Below, piece after piece: positions 1 through 12,283 of a DNA stretch of 64,000 nucleotides (its first letter is position 1; each line of letters begins with the position of its first letter). Origin of the DNA: Sphagnum compactum. Lineage: Eukaryota > Bryophyta > Sphagnopsida > Sphagnales. Made by a program: the position numbers and the translations under genes. The stretch lies in the NCBI GenBank assembly GCA_965153455.1, contig OZ234493.1, positions 10,530,213 through 10,594,212 of the forward strand, read 5' to 3'. The notes beneath the pieces are model-generated. The model had not been told where the DNA came from. It searched no databases and was given only the letters and a program-made list of their open reading frames with translations.

Positions 1-54
1 GGCCCCTTTTTTTTACTGGTCATATATTGCCAAAATGCAAAATGAAAAATTAAA

Positions 55-300
55 ATTCGAAAAAAATATGATTTTAGAGGTTTTCAGACACTAGAAGTGA
101 GGGAGAAAAGGAAAATAAATAAAGAAAATTCGAAATAAAAATGATTTTAGAGGTTTTCAGTCACCAGAAGTGAGGGAGAAAAAGAGTAAAAGTCAGGAGA
201 TTCATATATGTGGTTTTCATTGTGATGACAATTAAAAATTTATATTTCATTTCTCATCTATAGCCAGATTTGGCTAAATCTCCCTAGGGTCAATCACCAC
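55..300 (+). repeat. Dispersed repeat copy with internal tandem duplication
   Basis: Positions 55-127 and 128-198 are diverged direct copies at a 73-bp spacing. Both contain the text GAGGTTTTCAG followed by AGAAGTGAGGGAGAAAA. The stretch from about 169 to 300 matches 62875-63003 in the same order: AGAAGTGAGGG, then GAGTAAA, then a TAGCC..TTTGGCTAAATC palindrome. It is therefore one copy of a dispersed family. No coding potential is seen. The rest of 300-1350 is AT-rich spacer without a supported gene. Confidence 0.6.
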
Positions 301-1349
301 TTTTTCTACATCTTGCAATGAATGAATGTCACTCTAGCTCCAAACAGAAATTCCTACAAAAAACACTGATGTGCACATAGTTGTAATTGTGTGTAGTGCA
401 AAAGTACTACCTTGCATGATTCTTTCCTTGGCTGCCCTTGGCCCGTTCCATCTTTTTCATCCAAAAAGATGGATGATGCACAGACACATGTTGGACCCTC
501 GTTATGCATGCTTTAGGCTTGTAATGTTACACGAGGAACAAGCATTACACACATAAGCCTAAAACTTGCAGAACAGCACCCAAGGTGTATATGCGCAGCA
601 CCACAAGATGTGTCTTGGCACCACCAGACACATCTTTGACAGGAAAACGGGCAGGGCAGTCAAAAAATTAAAAAAAGGGTACTACATGCAATAACAACTG
701 TGCACAAATATTGTTATGGGAGTGAACCAGAGTTGCCAGTTCTCAGATTTGTGGAAGTTCAGGTCCAAGTTAGACATGAGATATTAAAATCTTTACATCA
801 CAGATAATGAGTTTTGTTAGAACTATCCTTAGAGCCGAATAAAGCAACTAGCCTCTTTTCAAAATTCAACAAGAACCTGATCATGGAACATTGTCATGTT
901 TTAAACAAGGTCAAATTCTCTAAACAAATAAGTATAACTCTATTAAAAAAGGTATAAGCTTGAGTTTAAATTTTAAGCAAGTTATTGCATTTAGTGATTA
1001 TACATAATTAATATTATATAATCTCTTTCTGGAACTGTGTGCATTAATTGCATCATTTAAGGTTACAAAATGTTTTTAAACAGTAATCGTGTGTAATGAA
1101 GATGGAACCAGACCTAGACTTTTATAACGTAAATTTTTTGTGAAAATGATTGAAATTGAAAGTTTTAAAATTTCAGGAAATGCATCTCAAGATTGTATCT
1201 TAGGTTTCATATTGAGGTTATCCGTAAAGTAAGGAAAACACAGCACCAGAGACCTGAGTTTGGTCATAAACAAGGTGAGATAAAAAAAAACCTAAAAATG
1301 AAAAAAAGGCATGAACATTCAAGGGGGGTAGGAGGGGGGAACTCAAAAA

Positions 1350-1660
1350 AGTCATCAATTTTGGTGATAGACTGAGTTCATTCTGTCTTCACCCCTCATT
1401 CCTTTTTCCCGAGCGCCTCCACTGCTGCTACATGTATTTTCAGTACATTATACTATAACTGTTCTCGAACCTTGTGTATTAAACATTTCATACCCAGATA
1501 TGTAATAAAATTTCTTTAATTTGCGATGGATATCATTGTTATAATCGTTCTTGAACCTTGTGCATTAAATCCTATGTTTCAACATTTCATATCCAGATTT
1601 AGTAAAATTTCCTTACTTTGTGGACACCACTGATTTGAAGGTTAAAAGAGGGGTGTGAGG
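1350..1660 (+). repeat. Dispersed repeat A, copy 1
   Basis: This stretch matches 30990-31205. Shared landmarks in order are GCCTCCACTGCTGCTACAT, TCTCGAACCTTGTG(T/C)ATTAAA, a CATTTCATA-type stretch, a TACTTTG(T/C)GGA motif and an AGAGGGG end. Copy 1 is longer because the GAACCTTGTGNATTAAA block occurs twice within it (near 1466 and 1552). The class is unknown; I see no terminal inverted repeats or open frame. Confidence 0.65.
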
Positions 1661-1740
1661 ATGAAAGGAGCCCCAAAGACAGAATGAAGACAGGATGACT
1701 TTACCAATAACTTTATTACCCAAAAAATAATTCTAGAACA

Positions 1741-2125
1741 AGGACTGAATATTCCTTTTGAAATCAAGAACCTAGCAACACTGGAGTGAACCAGCAAGCA
1801 CAAGAGCTGTAAACGCCTTGGTACTCGATTTCCCTTCAACTACAAAGTACTCCACTAAGCACTTCCCTCCCCCATCTCTCACTCCCCCCTCCAGAATTCC
1901 AAAGAACGGATCTCAACACCGGACCTTCGGTTCCATCAAAAACCAAGAACTAACAAGAGTTATAACCAGGACTGAAGGTTCCTTTTGAGATCAAGAACCA
2001 AACAACACTGGAGTGAACCAGCAAGCACCAGAGCCGTAAAAGCCTTGGTACTTGAATTCCCTTCACCTACAAAGTACTCCACTGAGCACTTTCCTCATCC
2101 CGCCCCCCTTCCAAACTCTGGATTG
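1741..2125 (+). repeat. 227-bp-spaced tandem duplication upstream of the ARM gene
   Basis: About 160 bp starting with AGGACTGAA at 1741 recurs from 1968. Three anchors, AGGACTGAA, CCAGCAAGCA and ACAAAGTACTCCACT, all give an offset of exactly 227 bp. The copies differ by scattered substitutions and both end in C-rich tracts. The pair lies about 0.7 kb upstream of the ATG of the ARM-repeat gene, so it may fall in its promoter; any function is inference. Confidence 0.75.
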
Positions 2126-2480
2126 TCCGGAAGTGAGTAAGATGACATGCAGATGCAGGCAGAAAAAGGCAAAAGCTGTGCTACCAAACAGAAATATTTT
2201 TATACATCATTGCACTTACAACGTCTCAGACCAGCAGCCGCAAAATCTTTATTGCCAGAAACAAATTTGAAGCAGCAATACTTTAGCAGCACATGGGAAT
2301 TGTTCTGACAAAAGTTGAAGTTACACAGACTTCCAGTCCTTTGTGCATAAACTGCACACACTTGTGTGAAGAATGGCGTCAACAATGATTGGCGACAGTT
2401 GCGATTCAATTACTATGTTCAACGTGATGCTATATAATATGATTCCAAAAACCTCCAGAAACAAACAGATTACCTGAACT

Positions 2481-2533
2481 GTGTGTGTGTACGTGAGAGA
2501 GAGAGAGAGAGATAGAGAGAGAGACGCAGAGAG
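2481..2533 (+). repeat. (GT)n-(GA)n microsatellite in the presumed 5' leader
   Basis: Five GT units at 2481-2490 are followed by an interrupted GA run to about 2533. It lies roughly 320 bp upstream of the ARM-gene start codon, within the probable 5' untranslated or promoter region. Confidence 0.85.
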
Positions 2534-2854
2534 ACAAATTTGTCATTTTGTGGTGTGCTCTCCTGCACTCCTTGCTATCCTGAAGTTTCAAGTCTTATGT
2601 GATTCATTTTCTTTGCTAATCTTCAGTTGAAATCGTGGTGTAGGTGTTCTTTGGTCTTTTGATAGCAGTTGTGGGTCTGGTCCTTGGCTTTTGAGAAGAA
2701 GACGAGAACTTAGTTCTATAGCTGATTCTGAACTTGCATTGTCTCTACAATATAGCGCTCTAGAGGGCTTGGATACTTCTGTTAGAAGAGAACAAGTTTC
2801 TGCAGCGACTCGAGATCCGTTTATTACAGCGCCTGATCCTCACATCTCCAGCAA

Positions 2855-5800
2855 ATGGAGCAAGGCCCAGAAAGTGGAGCTGCTGTTGCTGCTGCTGCCT
2901 CCGACGAAATACTCTGTCCTAGTGCTAATGCAAAGCATAACGCCATGAAGAAGGGGGGCTTTACGTCAGTGGCAGTTTCGCCACTCGTCCATCGCGGAAC
3001 ATCGGGGGAGCCAAATGTTGCATCTGCACCCGATCAGTCCGTAGGCTCCGGATCCTTCTCCTTGGGGAATCAGTTGAAGATCGATATTCCGGCCGCAGAC
3101 CCGGTCCTCACGTCTAGCATTAGCGGAAAGGCGTCCATGGCCAGCTGTTACGGGACTTCAGCCAGTTTGGCGTCCTCTCTTGGACGCCCATCCATGAATT
3201 TCCTACACGCCAACGACCCATTCTCTCCATCAGCTGGTCCTAATCTTCTCGAGCCGGAGGTCGAATCTGAGACTCAAGGAAACGACATGCAGGACGATCA
3301 GGACCCAGCACCAGAGAAAGGCATAACCCTGGTGTTGGTCCGATTAGCCGTTTTAGAGAAAGCAGCGAGCATGATCGGCAAGCTAGCATTCGCATGGGCA
3401 ACCATCGTCCTGTTAGGCGCATACAGCGACGTGGAATCGCCTTTGGATTTTCGATTGATATCAATGCTGCTATGTACAGAAGGTACCCGCATCTTCTCCC
3501 GCGCACATGAACTCAAATGGCAACATGCAGCTGCGCGATCCTCATTATCAATTTACAAGCTCCCGAAGTGGTTGAAGCGAGCGTCCTCATCCGTGATGCA
3601 AGTCGGCTCCGACATAGTTTACGAAAGCCGTCGTTTTGCCAAGAACTTGGTCTCAGATCTCTCGTTTCAGCGCACTGCAGCAAACCTGGCCACCTGCGTA
3701 ACAAGCTACAACAACGAGAACGATCATCATCACCAGCGTCACGAGAGCTTCTGCAAGCCTACCCAAAACGTCAGTCTGATTCCCTACACGGGCGATGGAA
3801 CTAGCAGCTCCAAAATGTTCACGAGGCCGATTTTCATCTCCAAACGTGCAATACGCATCGGCAACGCAACACGCACGCCGTCTGTGGCACGGAAGTGGTC
3901 CATGTCCATGGCTCCATTAGTACCTTTGGTATCCTATTTCTCGGCCAAGACAGTGTCACAACTGTTGCGCTACCTCCAGATTCTGTCCGCACTTCTCTCG
4001 GTCGCCGTTTCCGTGTGGCGTCTTTGCGCACTGCCGTCCTTCCATCCCCTTCATCCGTCTCCCAATGTGAAGCTTAGTCTCTATCTCTTCTACTCCATGT
4101 CATTTATGGAGGGGTTCATCTTCTTGCTGGAGAAAGTCTACTGGAACTACAAGATTACTTGCGGAAAATTGCTGGAGAATGTGAGAAACTGTCTAACGGG
4201 CGATCTCACTGAAGAAGAGCATCAGGATCATACCAACATTCTCGAGAGCTTTTTCTACGAGGTATTATTAATAAGGACATCTTTCCATTACGCTGCTTGT
4301 CATCCCAGTCACACACATGTGTGCTGTGTTCCATTAGGCTCCTGTGATCACAGCACACTCACAATTACACACACACACTGTAGTGTGCTGTGATCACAGT
4401 AGCCTAATGGAAAGCCACTCATAATATAAGGCCTTGTTTCTTGTTGCATAGACAGGCGCTTTGCTTACGAGAACTGCACCTACGAACAAAGTACGTAGTT
4501 AATCAATGTTACTAACACTAGAGAATACGTTCTAAATTTTAAAGAAAAAAAGAATAATATGACTTTGTCATGATAGAGGTGTGAGATGATGGTGAGCACA
4601 AGTAGTTGCAGAAAATAATGGAAAGCTGTTATGATCATAGAATTTGTGATCACCAGCAGCTTAATGGAAAGATGTCATCCTTTGTATTTAGTCCATTGCA
4701 TTCAAGTGATTGAAGTCAATGAAGTTTGGCTTGCATGATGGTTGTTATGAGACCTTTCCTGATTTATGAATTTTACATGATGAGAACTTTTGGCTCAGGT
4801 CTGGACAAGTTGAGCAACATGATCATGATCATCGATGGCTTAAGCTAAAATTTTGTTGGGTGGCAAACATAGGTCTATTCCAAGAGTTTGAATGGGAGCG
4901 CTTTCGATGGCCTGGACTTGGACTTGGTGACTTACAGTTTGGGCCTATTACAATCAGATGATGCAAAAGCAGTTTTGAACGGTACGAGGGTGCTCAGAGT
5001 ATTGGCTTATCACCAGAGTGCCGCTGTTCGTAATGATGTTTTCCGTCGCATTGGCATAACTATAGGTTGGTCTCCAACCTCAAATTTCAGACTTATGTTA
5101 GCAATTTATGCTGTTCTCGCAGGCACTGTCTCCACAAGAGTTTACACACTATATGTTCTTGGGAGCACAAACTATCAAATGTGCATATAATAGCACACAG
5201 TATTCCTGCAATCCTCGTATATTTCATGTGCTTTTTTTTCGGGTAATATAACCAATTATGTGAACAACTTTGTAGTCATGCAACATCAATTAGTGGGGTG
5301 AAATAATATTGATGATGAACCATTAATATTGATAGTACAGTAATGTGAGTTGTAGGTGCCATGGACCGTTTGGTGGAGATGCTGGCATGGCGTAATCCGC
5401 ATGAGATAGAAATAAGGAAGCATGCGGCAGCCGTCGTGAAGCATTTGCTGCATTTCACTCGCAATTGTTCGCGAGTGATGGCCATAGTAGGATCCTTGGA
5501 TAACATCGTGTCTCTTCTCCGCTTTGATGACGAAGATCTGACCACCCATTGTACGATTCCTTTCACCCCATATTTAAATCATTCTTCAACTAATGGACTA
5601 AGTTTGGGTTGGTGGAGATCATACATAGCCTAAGTTGCTCTAAATAACTAGGAGAATTGAGAGTTTCACAATAGTTATTCAATTAGTGTCAATAGGAATA
5701 AACAATGTCATAACTCCATCAAGTTGGATACGTCCTAAAATTGAGTTTTCAATCAACCATGTTAAGGAAAAATTGTTCCTTATTTGCCCAAAGATGTATG

Positions 5801-7659
5801 AACAGATGACCTTTGAATCATGAAACCATTCAAAGTCAATGTATGGCTTCAAATGGTTGGAAAGTGATTTAATTGAATGGGAGTTGACTTCACATGTTGC
5901 CACTCAACACACCTTAAAGACCTAATATCACAACCTATAATACTTGCTTGGTTCACACATGACAACAACTCCAATAGATTGATTAGTTCAACTTCTTTCA
6001 GAGTTATACAACTTTTTCATCATATTGTAAATTGGGTCAAGTTTTATACATTGGGCAACGTACTTACTTTCATCAATGTTATTCCTTATATTATCTTGGG
6101 GTTGGTTCAGGTCCAACAATAAATGATGCAGATTGGACAATTCCTCCATCAGAAATAGCGGAGCTACAAAATTATGGTTTGAAAATATTGAAGTGTTTAG
6201 CCATGGACCATTCACTTTGTTATAAGATTGGTGAAACTCAGGGTCTTCTTACCATCCTTGTTGATCTCATTGAAGTTCGATATCGCACGCAAATTCCAAA
6301 TGATCCTAAAAGCCCTTATCGGAAAACTATAAAAAATAGCTTGCAACTTCTTCAACTATTGTCAGGTGCTACAGGTCGTTCCGGAAAACTCTTACGACCA
6401 TTAATAACTGATGTTGTGTCTACAATCCCCCATGTTCGAGACATATTGGAGCATAGAGAAAAGTTTGGGGAATTACAACGGTTTGCTGTGGATATATTGA
6501 CCAACCTAGCTTTGGATGAAACATCTCGTGGAACCATAGGGAGTACTGGAGGGGTTCTAAAAAATCTCATGGCTTTACTTGTTCAACAAGGAATGTCATC
6601 TCATTCAAACATTGGATGTGAAAGATCAACTTCTTCCAAGGTTTGCTACTTTATCACAACTTCACATGCTTGATGAAATGAACTTTGTAGCAAGTCTATT
6701 CTAAGTTTAATAAGATTCTTGATAAAAACTATTTTGGGTTGGATCATTGCATTATTTTTTTCTTGGACCAAATAGGCATTAAACACCAATTTGTTCCATT
6801 GTTTTGGGCAATATTGAATAACACCTGACTTAGAACATGCCACACCCATTCTCCTAGATAACTAACAGATAGATTCAAATTTGGCTTTGGGGCTACACCG
6901 TACGTTTTAAGATTAAATATTATACCAATGTGTCTCACTAACAAGCTTTGTTATTTCATCATGCAGATTGCGAAAGGTGAAGAAATTGTAGTAGCAACCA
7001 AAGCTGGCAAAGCCCTCACTCTTTTGGCATTAAGAAATCCCAAAAATTGTGAGCGGATTCTAAAGTTGAATTTCGCGCATGGAGACACAAATTCTTTGGG
7101 CACTCTTATGGAGCTCTTACGAAATGAAGAAGTTGGGACCTCTGCTGCAAGAATTTTGTCCAGCATTTTCACATACACCAACTCGGAGAATCAAGCACAA
7201 ATATGTAAGGCAATTGAGTTTCTCATGACAAAGTTGTTGAAGACAAGTGATATGGAAGCACAAGAAGCCATAATTGGATTAGTTGCCAAGGCAATCTCAA
7301 CCCTTAGCACAAATGACTTTGAGAAAATTTGGACAGACAAAGACATTCCACGAGACGATGTGGTGAAATTATTGTTGGATATCTTGAAGCATGCACCTAC
7401 TACCATGAGATTACCTTGCAGACGAAGATACGCAATTCAATTGGTGATTGTCTTGTTGGAAAGGGATGAAGGATTTGTCTCTTTGTTTATCAATGCACAT
7501 CTGGGTGATGAGCTAAATGAAACACTACAAAACATTTCGGATGTAGAAAACTTTCTGTTATTTTCAGGTGGTGCAGGATTAGTTCCACATTCAGAGGAGA
7601 TGGAAGATCTCATAGAAAAGGCTTTACAGATCTTTAATTCATCAATGTCTCATAAGTAG
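2855..7659 (+). CDS. Plant-specific membrane-anchored ARM-repeat protein, five exons
   Basis: Exons 2855-4261, 4873-5065, 5356-5550, 6111-6640 and 6967-7659 join without a stop into 1005 residues, and every intron is GT-AG. The ATG at 2855 is the first after an in-frame TGA at 2834. Residues 1-155 are low-complexity. Residues about 157-215 hold two hydrophobic segments with the hallmark LVRLAVLEKAAS and EGTRIFSRAHELKWQH. Two more hydrophobic segments lie near 368-395 and 408-425. From about residue 470 the protein is helical ARM/HEAT-like, for example MDRLVEMLAWRNPHEIEIRK, followed by two further repeat blocks. The order matches an uncharacterised plant 'ARM repeat superfamily' family with an N-terminal membrane module. 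Exon 1 is GC-richer than the rest. The biochemical role is unknown; the four-helix membrane anchor is inferred from hydrophobicity. The family call is firm; exact splice sites are by eye but consistent in phase. Confidence 0.88.
4329..4412 (+). repeat. Near-perfect inverted repeat in intron 1 of the ARM gene
   Basis: The left arm 4329-4359 (TTCCATTAGGCTCCTGTGAT...) and the right arm 4382-4412 are reverse complements over about 31 bp with one mismatch. They are separated by a CA-rich loop of roughly 22 bp. It starts 67 bp after the exon-1 donor. Related text (GTGATCACCAGCAGCTTAATGGAAAG) occurs near 4648-4672 in the same intron. A transcript would fold into a long hairpin. It may be a MITE remnant or a young hairpin locus. 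Confidence 0.8.
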
Positions 7660-9340
7660 AAACCTTTAAATTGCATCAGATTTGATTCAATGTTGAATCA
7701 CAAATAGGAAGAAAAATACACACATGTACATGTATATATATTGTATGGTGAATCTCATTAGCTTTTAGGAACAAACATTTGCAAACCTCTCATGTATAAT
7801 TATCTTTGTCCCTTAACATTATTTGATTTTTGGCTAAATCTTTCTAAAGAGTCAATCCAAAAACTTGAGTTTCTTTGGGGCGAGGGAATACATCATGTGG
7901 TTGACCATTGAATTGATTCTAGCTTTGGAAGAAGGTAAGTCATGTTGGAAGTTTGTGTTTGTTGGGTCTTAAAATTCAACAAAAAAAACTTTCAGAAATA
8001 ATGTAAAGGTGTACAACACATTACTACTTCAAAATGATTTTAAACAGATTTTCCATTTAGAGGGGACATGAAAGGGATGATGGAAAGATGGGACATCATG
8101 CTATTTAAAGGATATGAATTTGGCAGATTTGATTATGCAAATAATGAACCAATAATGTTCTATTTACCTTTCTTTTCACAACATTAAATCCTTGAATAAT
8201 TTAAAATGTACACGCATTGAATAAATTATACCTTTTCCCTCAAGATAAATAATACCTTGTGATCATACAAGTTGGGAGGCGAGGGCCTTATATGGATTTC
8301 CTCAAATCCTATCTACAGTCCATTTCAAGCTACATGAATATTCATTAGTTGAATAAATAACAATAGGGACTTAATGACATTATTAAAGTTATATTCAAAG
8401 GATGGAAAATATATCCTCTAAGTTCACTTTATTCAATTTAGTTGTGCATTTGGACATTGCTCCTAATGCTTCTAGGTAATGGTTCTTTTTCTAAAAGTAT
8501 TAAATTGGGGCATCCTCATGATTGGAAGACTTCATGCTTTTGGATTAGAATTCTCGATAAGTATGTTATGAACATGCATTTTAATTTCTAATTATTTCTC
8601 ATTCCTTGTCATCTTTACAACACATCGAAACATATGCACCAACTCCTCCATGACGACAAATAACACATCTAAAACTTGATGTAAAGCCTTGGTTGATCTT
8701 CTTTTTGTGTAGTTGTAGGCCACCTTATATCCATGAATAATGCCTCTTTTAGGTGTGAAGGACCCTTATGCCTAGTAAGTGCCTCCGCACCTACTAGTGC
8801 TACTTCATGATCTTTCCATACATCATTGCTTCATGGTTGAGCAATGTTTTAACTTGTGATTCACCTTGAGCTTTAATACATATGGATAAGGCCCATAAGT
8901 TGGCATGGGAGCGGGGGCATTCCACCAAAATGTGGAGTTAGGTTTTAGTTATGCTTCACCTAGATCTCTTATTTCATAAGTACCCACACCTTGTACCATT
9001 GTCCTAAGGAACTAGAATGCAACCAGAATTTTTTTTTGTTTATGTAGTGTAAATTTGAATTAAAAAAATAAAATTGGCCAAATTTCTACATCACAAAATG
9101 GAGGCGAAACAAAAAGAAAAAGAAGAAACCTGGACTCATGACCTAATTTTGAAGTTTCTAAATTTTCAACACAATTTTTTCAAAGCAAGCACCCAAACTC
9201 TCTCCTCACTTGCTTGAAGTTAGTTATTTAGCTAAGTGAACATTATTTTTTTTTTTAAAATAAAATTTATATATATATATGACGAGAATTCAATTTTCTG
9301 TAAATTTTTATAATTATTTTTGGTGACCCATCATTATCCG
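7660..9340. other. Intergenic spacer
   Basis: AT-rich spacer between the ARM gene and the leader of the next transcription unit. I see no open frame, RNA gene or clear repeat. It contains short T and A runs and an AT dinucleotide run near 9270. Confidence 0.6.
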
Positions 9341-9780
9341 CTTGAACCCTCCTCCTCGTCTCTCGCTAGTGGCGTGCTTGTCTCGCTCGCATGTGGTCTT
9401 AGCTTTCCTCGGGCGTTCGGCTGCAATTTTTAAATTCGAGCTTTTCGAGGACTTGCGGACCTAACGCGGTACGTCTCAACATCTCCTTGCGCTCGCGCTC
9501 GTTTTCTGCATATTTTGAGCTCTTTTTTGCTGGTTTTGGTTTGCATTTGGTCCTTATTAGTAGTCTTTCTCCCTCTTTTGGTCCTTAGTCTCTCTCACTC
9601 GTGTTGTTTGCCTCTTTTTTTCTCCTTTCCTTTTTCTTTCCTCTCTTTATTTTCCCTTACATTCTCGCTTCGATGCACTTGGAATTTCTATTTTCACTTT
9701 TTTTTTTCCTGGTTGCTTTCTCTCATTTTCTGCTTTAGTCTTTCGTGTTCTCCGTTCCAGGTAATGTACATTTCTGTTTC
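9340..9780 (+). promoter_or_regulatory. CpG-richer block and pyrimidine-rich leader, probable promoter and 5' UTR of gene 2
   Basis: Positions 9350-9510 are abruptly GC- and CpG-richer than the flanks (TCTCGCTAGTGGCGTGC, GCGCTCGCGCTCG). They are followed by about 200 bp of CT/TTTC-rich sequence. This ends in TTCCAG|GTAATG at about 9761, which could be the donor of a leader exon. Plant 5' leaders are often pyrimidine-rich. No long frame begins here. Assignment to the downstream gene is inference from orientation and composition. Confidence 0.4.
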
Positions 9781-12283
9781 GTGAGGATATTTTTGGGCCG
9801 AATTTCTTTCTTCTGTGTGTCGATTTTCAATCCGGGATTTCTCATACAGCATTTTGGAGATCTGTTGGAGAATTTTTGAACTGTTATCTGCACTCTTGTG
9901 AATTTTGTTTTCTGTTTCTGAAGCGTACTGAGGTTCCACGCATGTTTACGGTTTTAGCTTGCTCTGAGAGAGTGTGTTTTTTCCTGCGCATGTACGTATG
10001 CTTTTCATAGCTTCCGCTTGTGAGCATGGAGAGCTACTGCAAGAAACTGTCTTCTTCTGCTCAATGTTTTCACTCCATTTTGTAACCTCCAGCTAGCATT
10101 GTTATGTGGTTGGCTTGATCATGTCAATTGCCATCAATCACATACTGAATCTTGGCTTCTTTGCTTTTGTGCCTTGTAATTCTCAGAAAGGTGGTTTTGC
10201 TATAAACAAATTCATTGCTATTGTGTAGTGGATTCCTTTCTCAGCATGTCAAATTCTAGGTCAAGAATCAAACCCTACTGATGTCACTTTTCCTGAGTTG
10301 TGGCATTTCCTAGGCAACAAGTAGTTAAATGAGTGTGTACGATTGGCAGTCACATTTTTGGTGTCACAATGTGTCATTGAGCATGTTGCTGTATTGGACT
10401 GTTGGCCTTACTTACTTTTCTCTTGCACAGTTGGCTCTCAAAGGTGCGGTAGGTTTGTGCACAATTTTTCCTTAATCATCATCTGAGATTTAGAATGCAT
10501 TGAGAAGGCAGTAGTCCATGCCCACCTGAGAAACCTTGCTGTAAGCCAGCTCCATGATGACATTGTTTCCTTAGTGGCAACAGTTTGTTTTAAGATTTCC
10601 CAAAATGTGTGCTTTCTGTGCAGGCCTGATTCTGGTATTTCAACAACATTTTAGCTGCATCTCAGCTCCATATCCTTATTCTACTCGGAAGGATTTGATT
10701 TGCACCTACGGTTCAAGAATGTTCCAGGTCGGTGTATTCTTGTCGAAGGCTTTATTAGTATGCAGTGATAAGTTGAAACAGAAACATGGAAAATTACTCT
10801 GGAACTTGCACTTCGATCTCAGTGATGCCCACAATAGGAAAGTGCCTGTTTGAAAATGCTGGCAGTGTAGTGCTATGCTTCTGGCATCACAGAAACATCC
10901 ACCATTCAGTTGAGAATCCAGTTTTTGGTTGTTTTTTTTGGGGGCTGTGGATAATGGTTCTTCTTTTTTGTAGTAATCACTTCATGCTCTTGAAGATGCA
11001 AACCTGTTCACTAGGCATGGCCCTGGTGACATAGTCAATTCAGATATGTGGCAGGACCCTTTTGAATGTAAGCTTGCCTTCTGGATGAACTATAGAGGTA
11101 TCTACCAAAGCAACCAGAGGGTGGTGTACCACAGAAAGACTTTTGATCAGAGTTTTTTCCTTTCAAATCTTTGAAATGATTGTTTCAAAGGGTTTCTCAT
11201 TCCTAAATGGGGAGCTTTTCAAAGCCCACATAATCCTCTAAATTTTTGTCTCAAAGTTCGCCTTCATACTTCACTCTGGTTTTTTGGGATAGTTTTTGTT
11301 TTCCATTTCTGGCCTTTTCCCTTTCTGTTAGTCTTTATTCTGGGGTTTTTTTTATGTTCTTTTTCTTGAGGTTGCCAGAATCATGGCTGAGTTTCGATGT
11401 TACTGTCTGTCTTGTGACAGAAACTCAGTATGTTAGTTAATGCTTGATGTTAACCTACACCCATTGTGGGCCCATAGCCAGGATCAATGAAGTCAGTGGG
11501 GTTGTATTGATAGGTGGTCAATGCCAATGCCATCCATGTTGCTGTTGAAGATCCCTGAACATGTGCATGACTCTTGCTGTTGTTCAAACCACTCCTTACC
11601 TCTGTTGTCTTGTTTTCTCTTTTCCTAAGGGCATGGTCTCCTCCCCCTCCCCCATACCCTCCATGGGCAGCCTTTCTGATTGTTGCTGGCTTTTGTTAGA
11701 TCTGAAATATCCATTAAATTTCTAGATAGGGTCATCGCTCAATTCTTTTTAGGTCGACAAAAATTGTATGCACTGAGAAATTCTCAGTACTTACAAAGAC
11801 ATATACTAGCAAAGTTTCTCTTGAGTTGTGGCAGTGAATGTAAGAACACCTTTTTTGCAGGAATGTATCACCATGCTCATCTCTAACTGGTGAGCAGGTT
11901 CTTAACCATGACTTGCTCACCCAAAGGCTACACCATTAAAGACTATATAGGCTGTATGCTTTCGGTCAAATTAGAATTTATTAAAGAGTTGGTCAAGTAA
12001 TGTGACTGCTTTTTCAGGTAGTGGGGCATCCTGTGGCAAGCACACATTGTCTTCACCAGTTTTGGCCAGCTTTGAAGCGAAAAAATGTTGTTTCTGAGAA
12101 CTTGCCAAAATGCTCAGTAAGCTTGTTATCTCTTGTGAGTTCTGATTGCTGCCAAATCAAAAGAATTGTCAGTTGAAGCAACAAGTGAATTTGCACAGAG
12201 GTCCCTGAAAAACTGTCTCAGGAAGAATCAATATTGATGTCGTATGATGTCCAGTCTCCATAAATGCCTGATCTTTGTGTGAA
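9781..12283 (+). other. Probable long leader intron or intronic region with an exon-like block
   Basis: T-rich sequence with frequent (T)nGCAG-like acceptors and GTAAG donors, of the kind seen in plant introns. One block ending at 11069, just before GTAAGC, reads as a coding-like peptide containing GDIVNSDMWQDPFE. Its last base is in phase 1, which would fit a join to an internal AG at 12305. I cannot show that it is an exon. Otherwise nothing is recognised. Confidence 0.3.

Noticed and set aside
2691-2948. 85-codon frame overlapping the ARM start, considered as an upstream ORF
   Set aside because: It begins at TTG, not ATG, and overlaps the well-supported frame from 2855.
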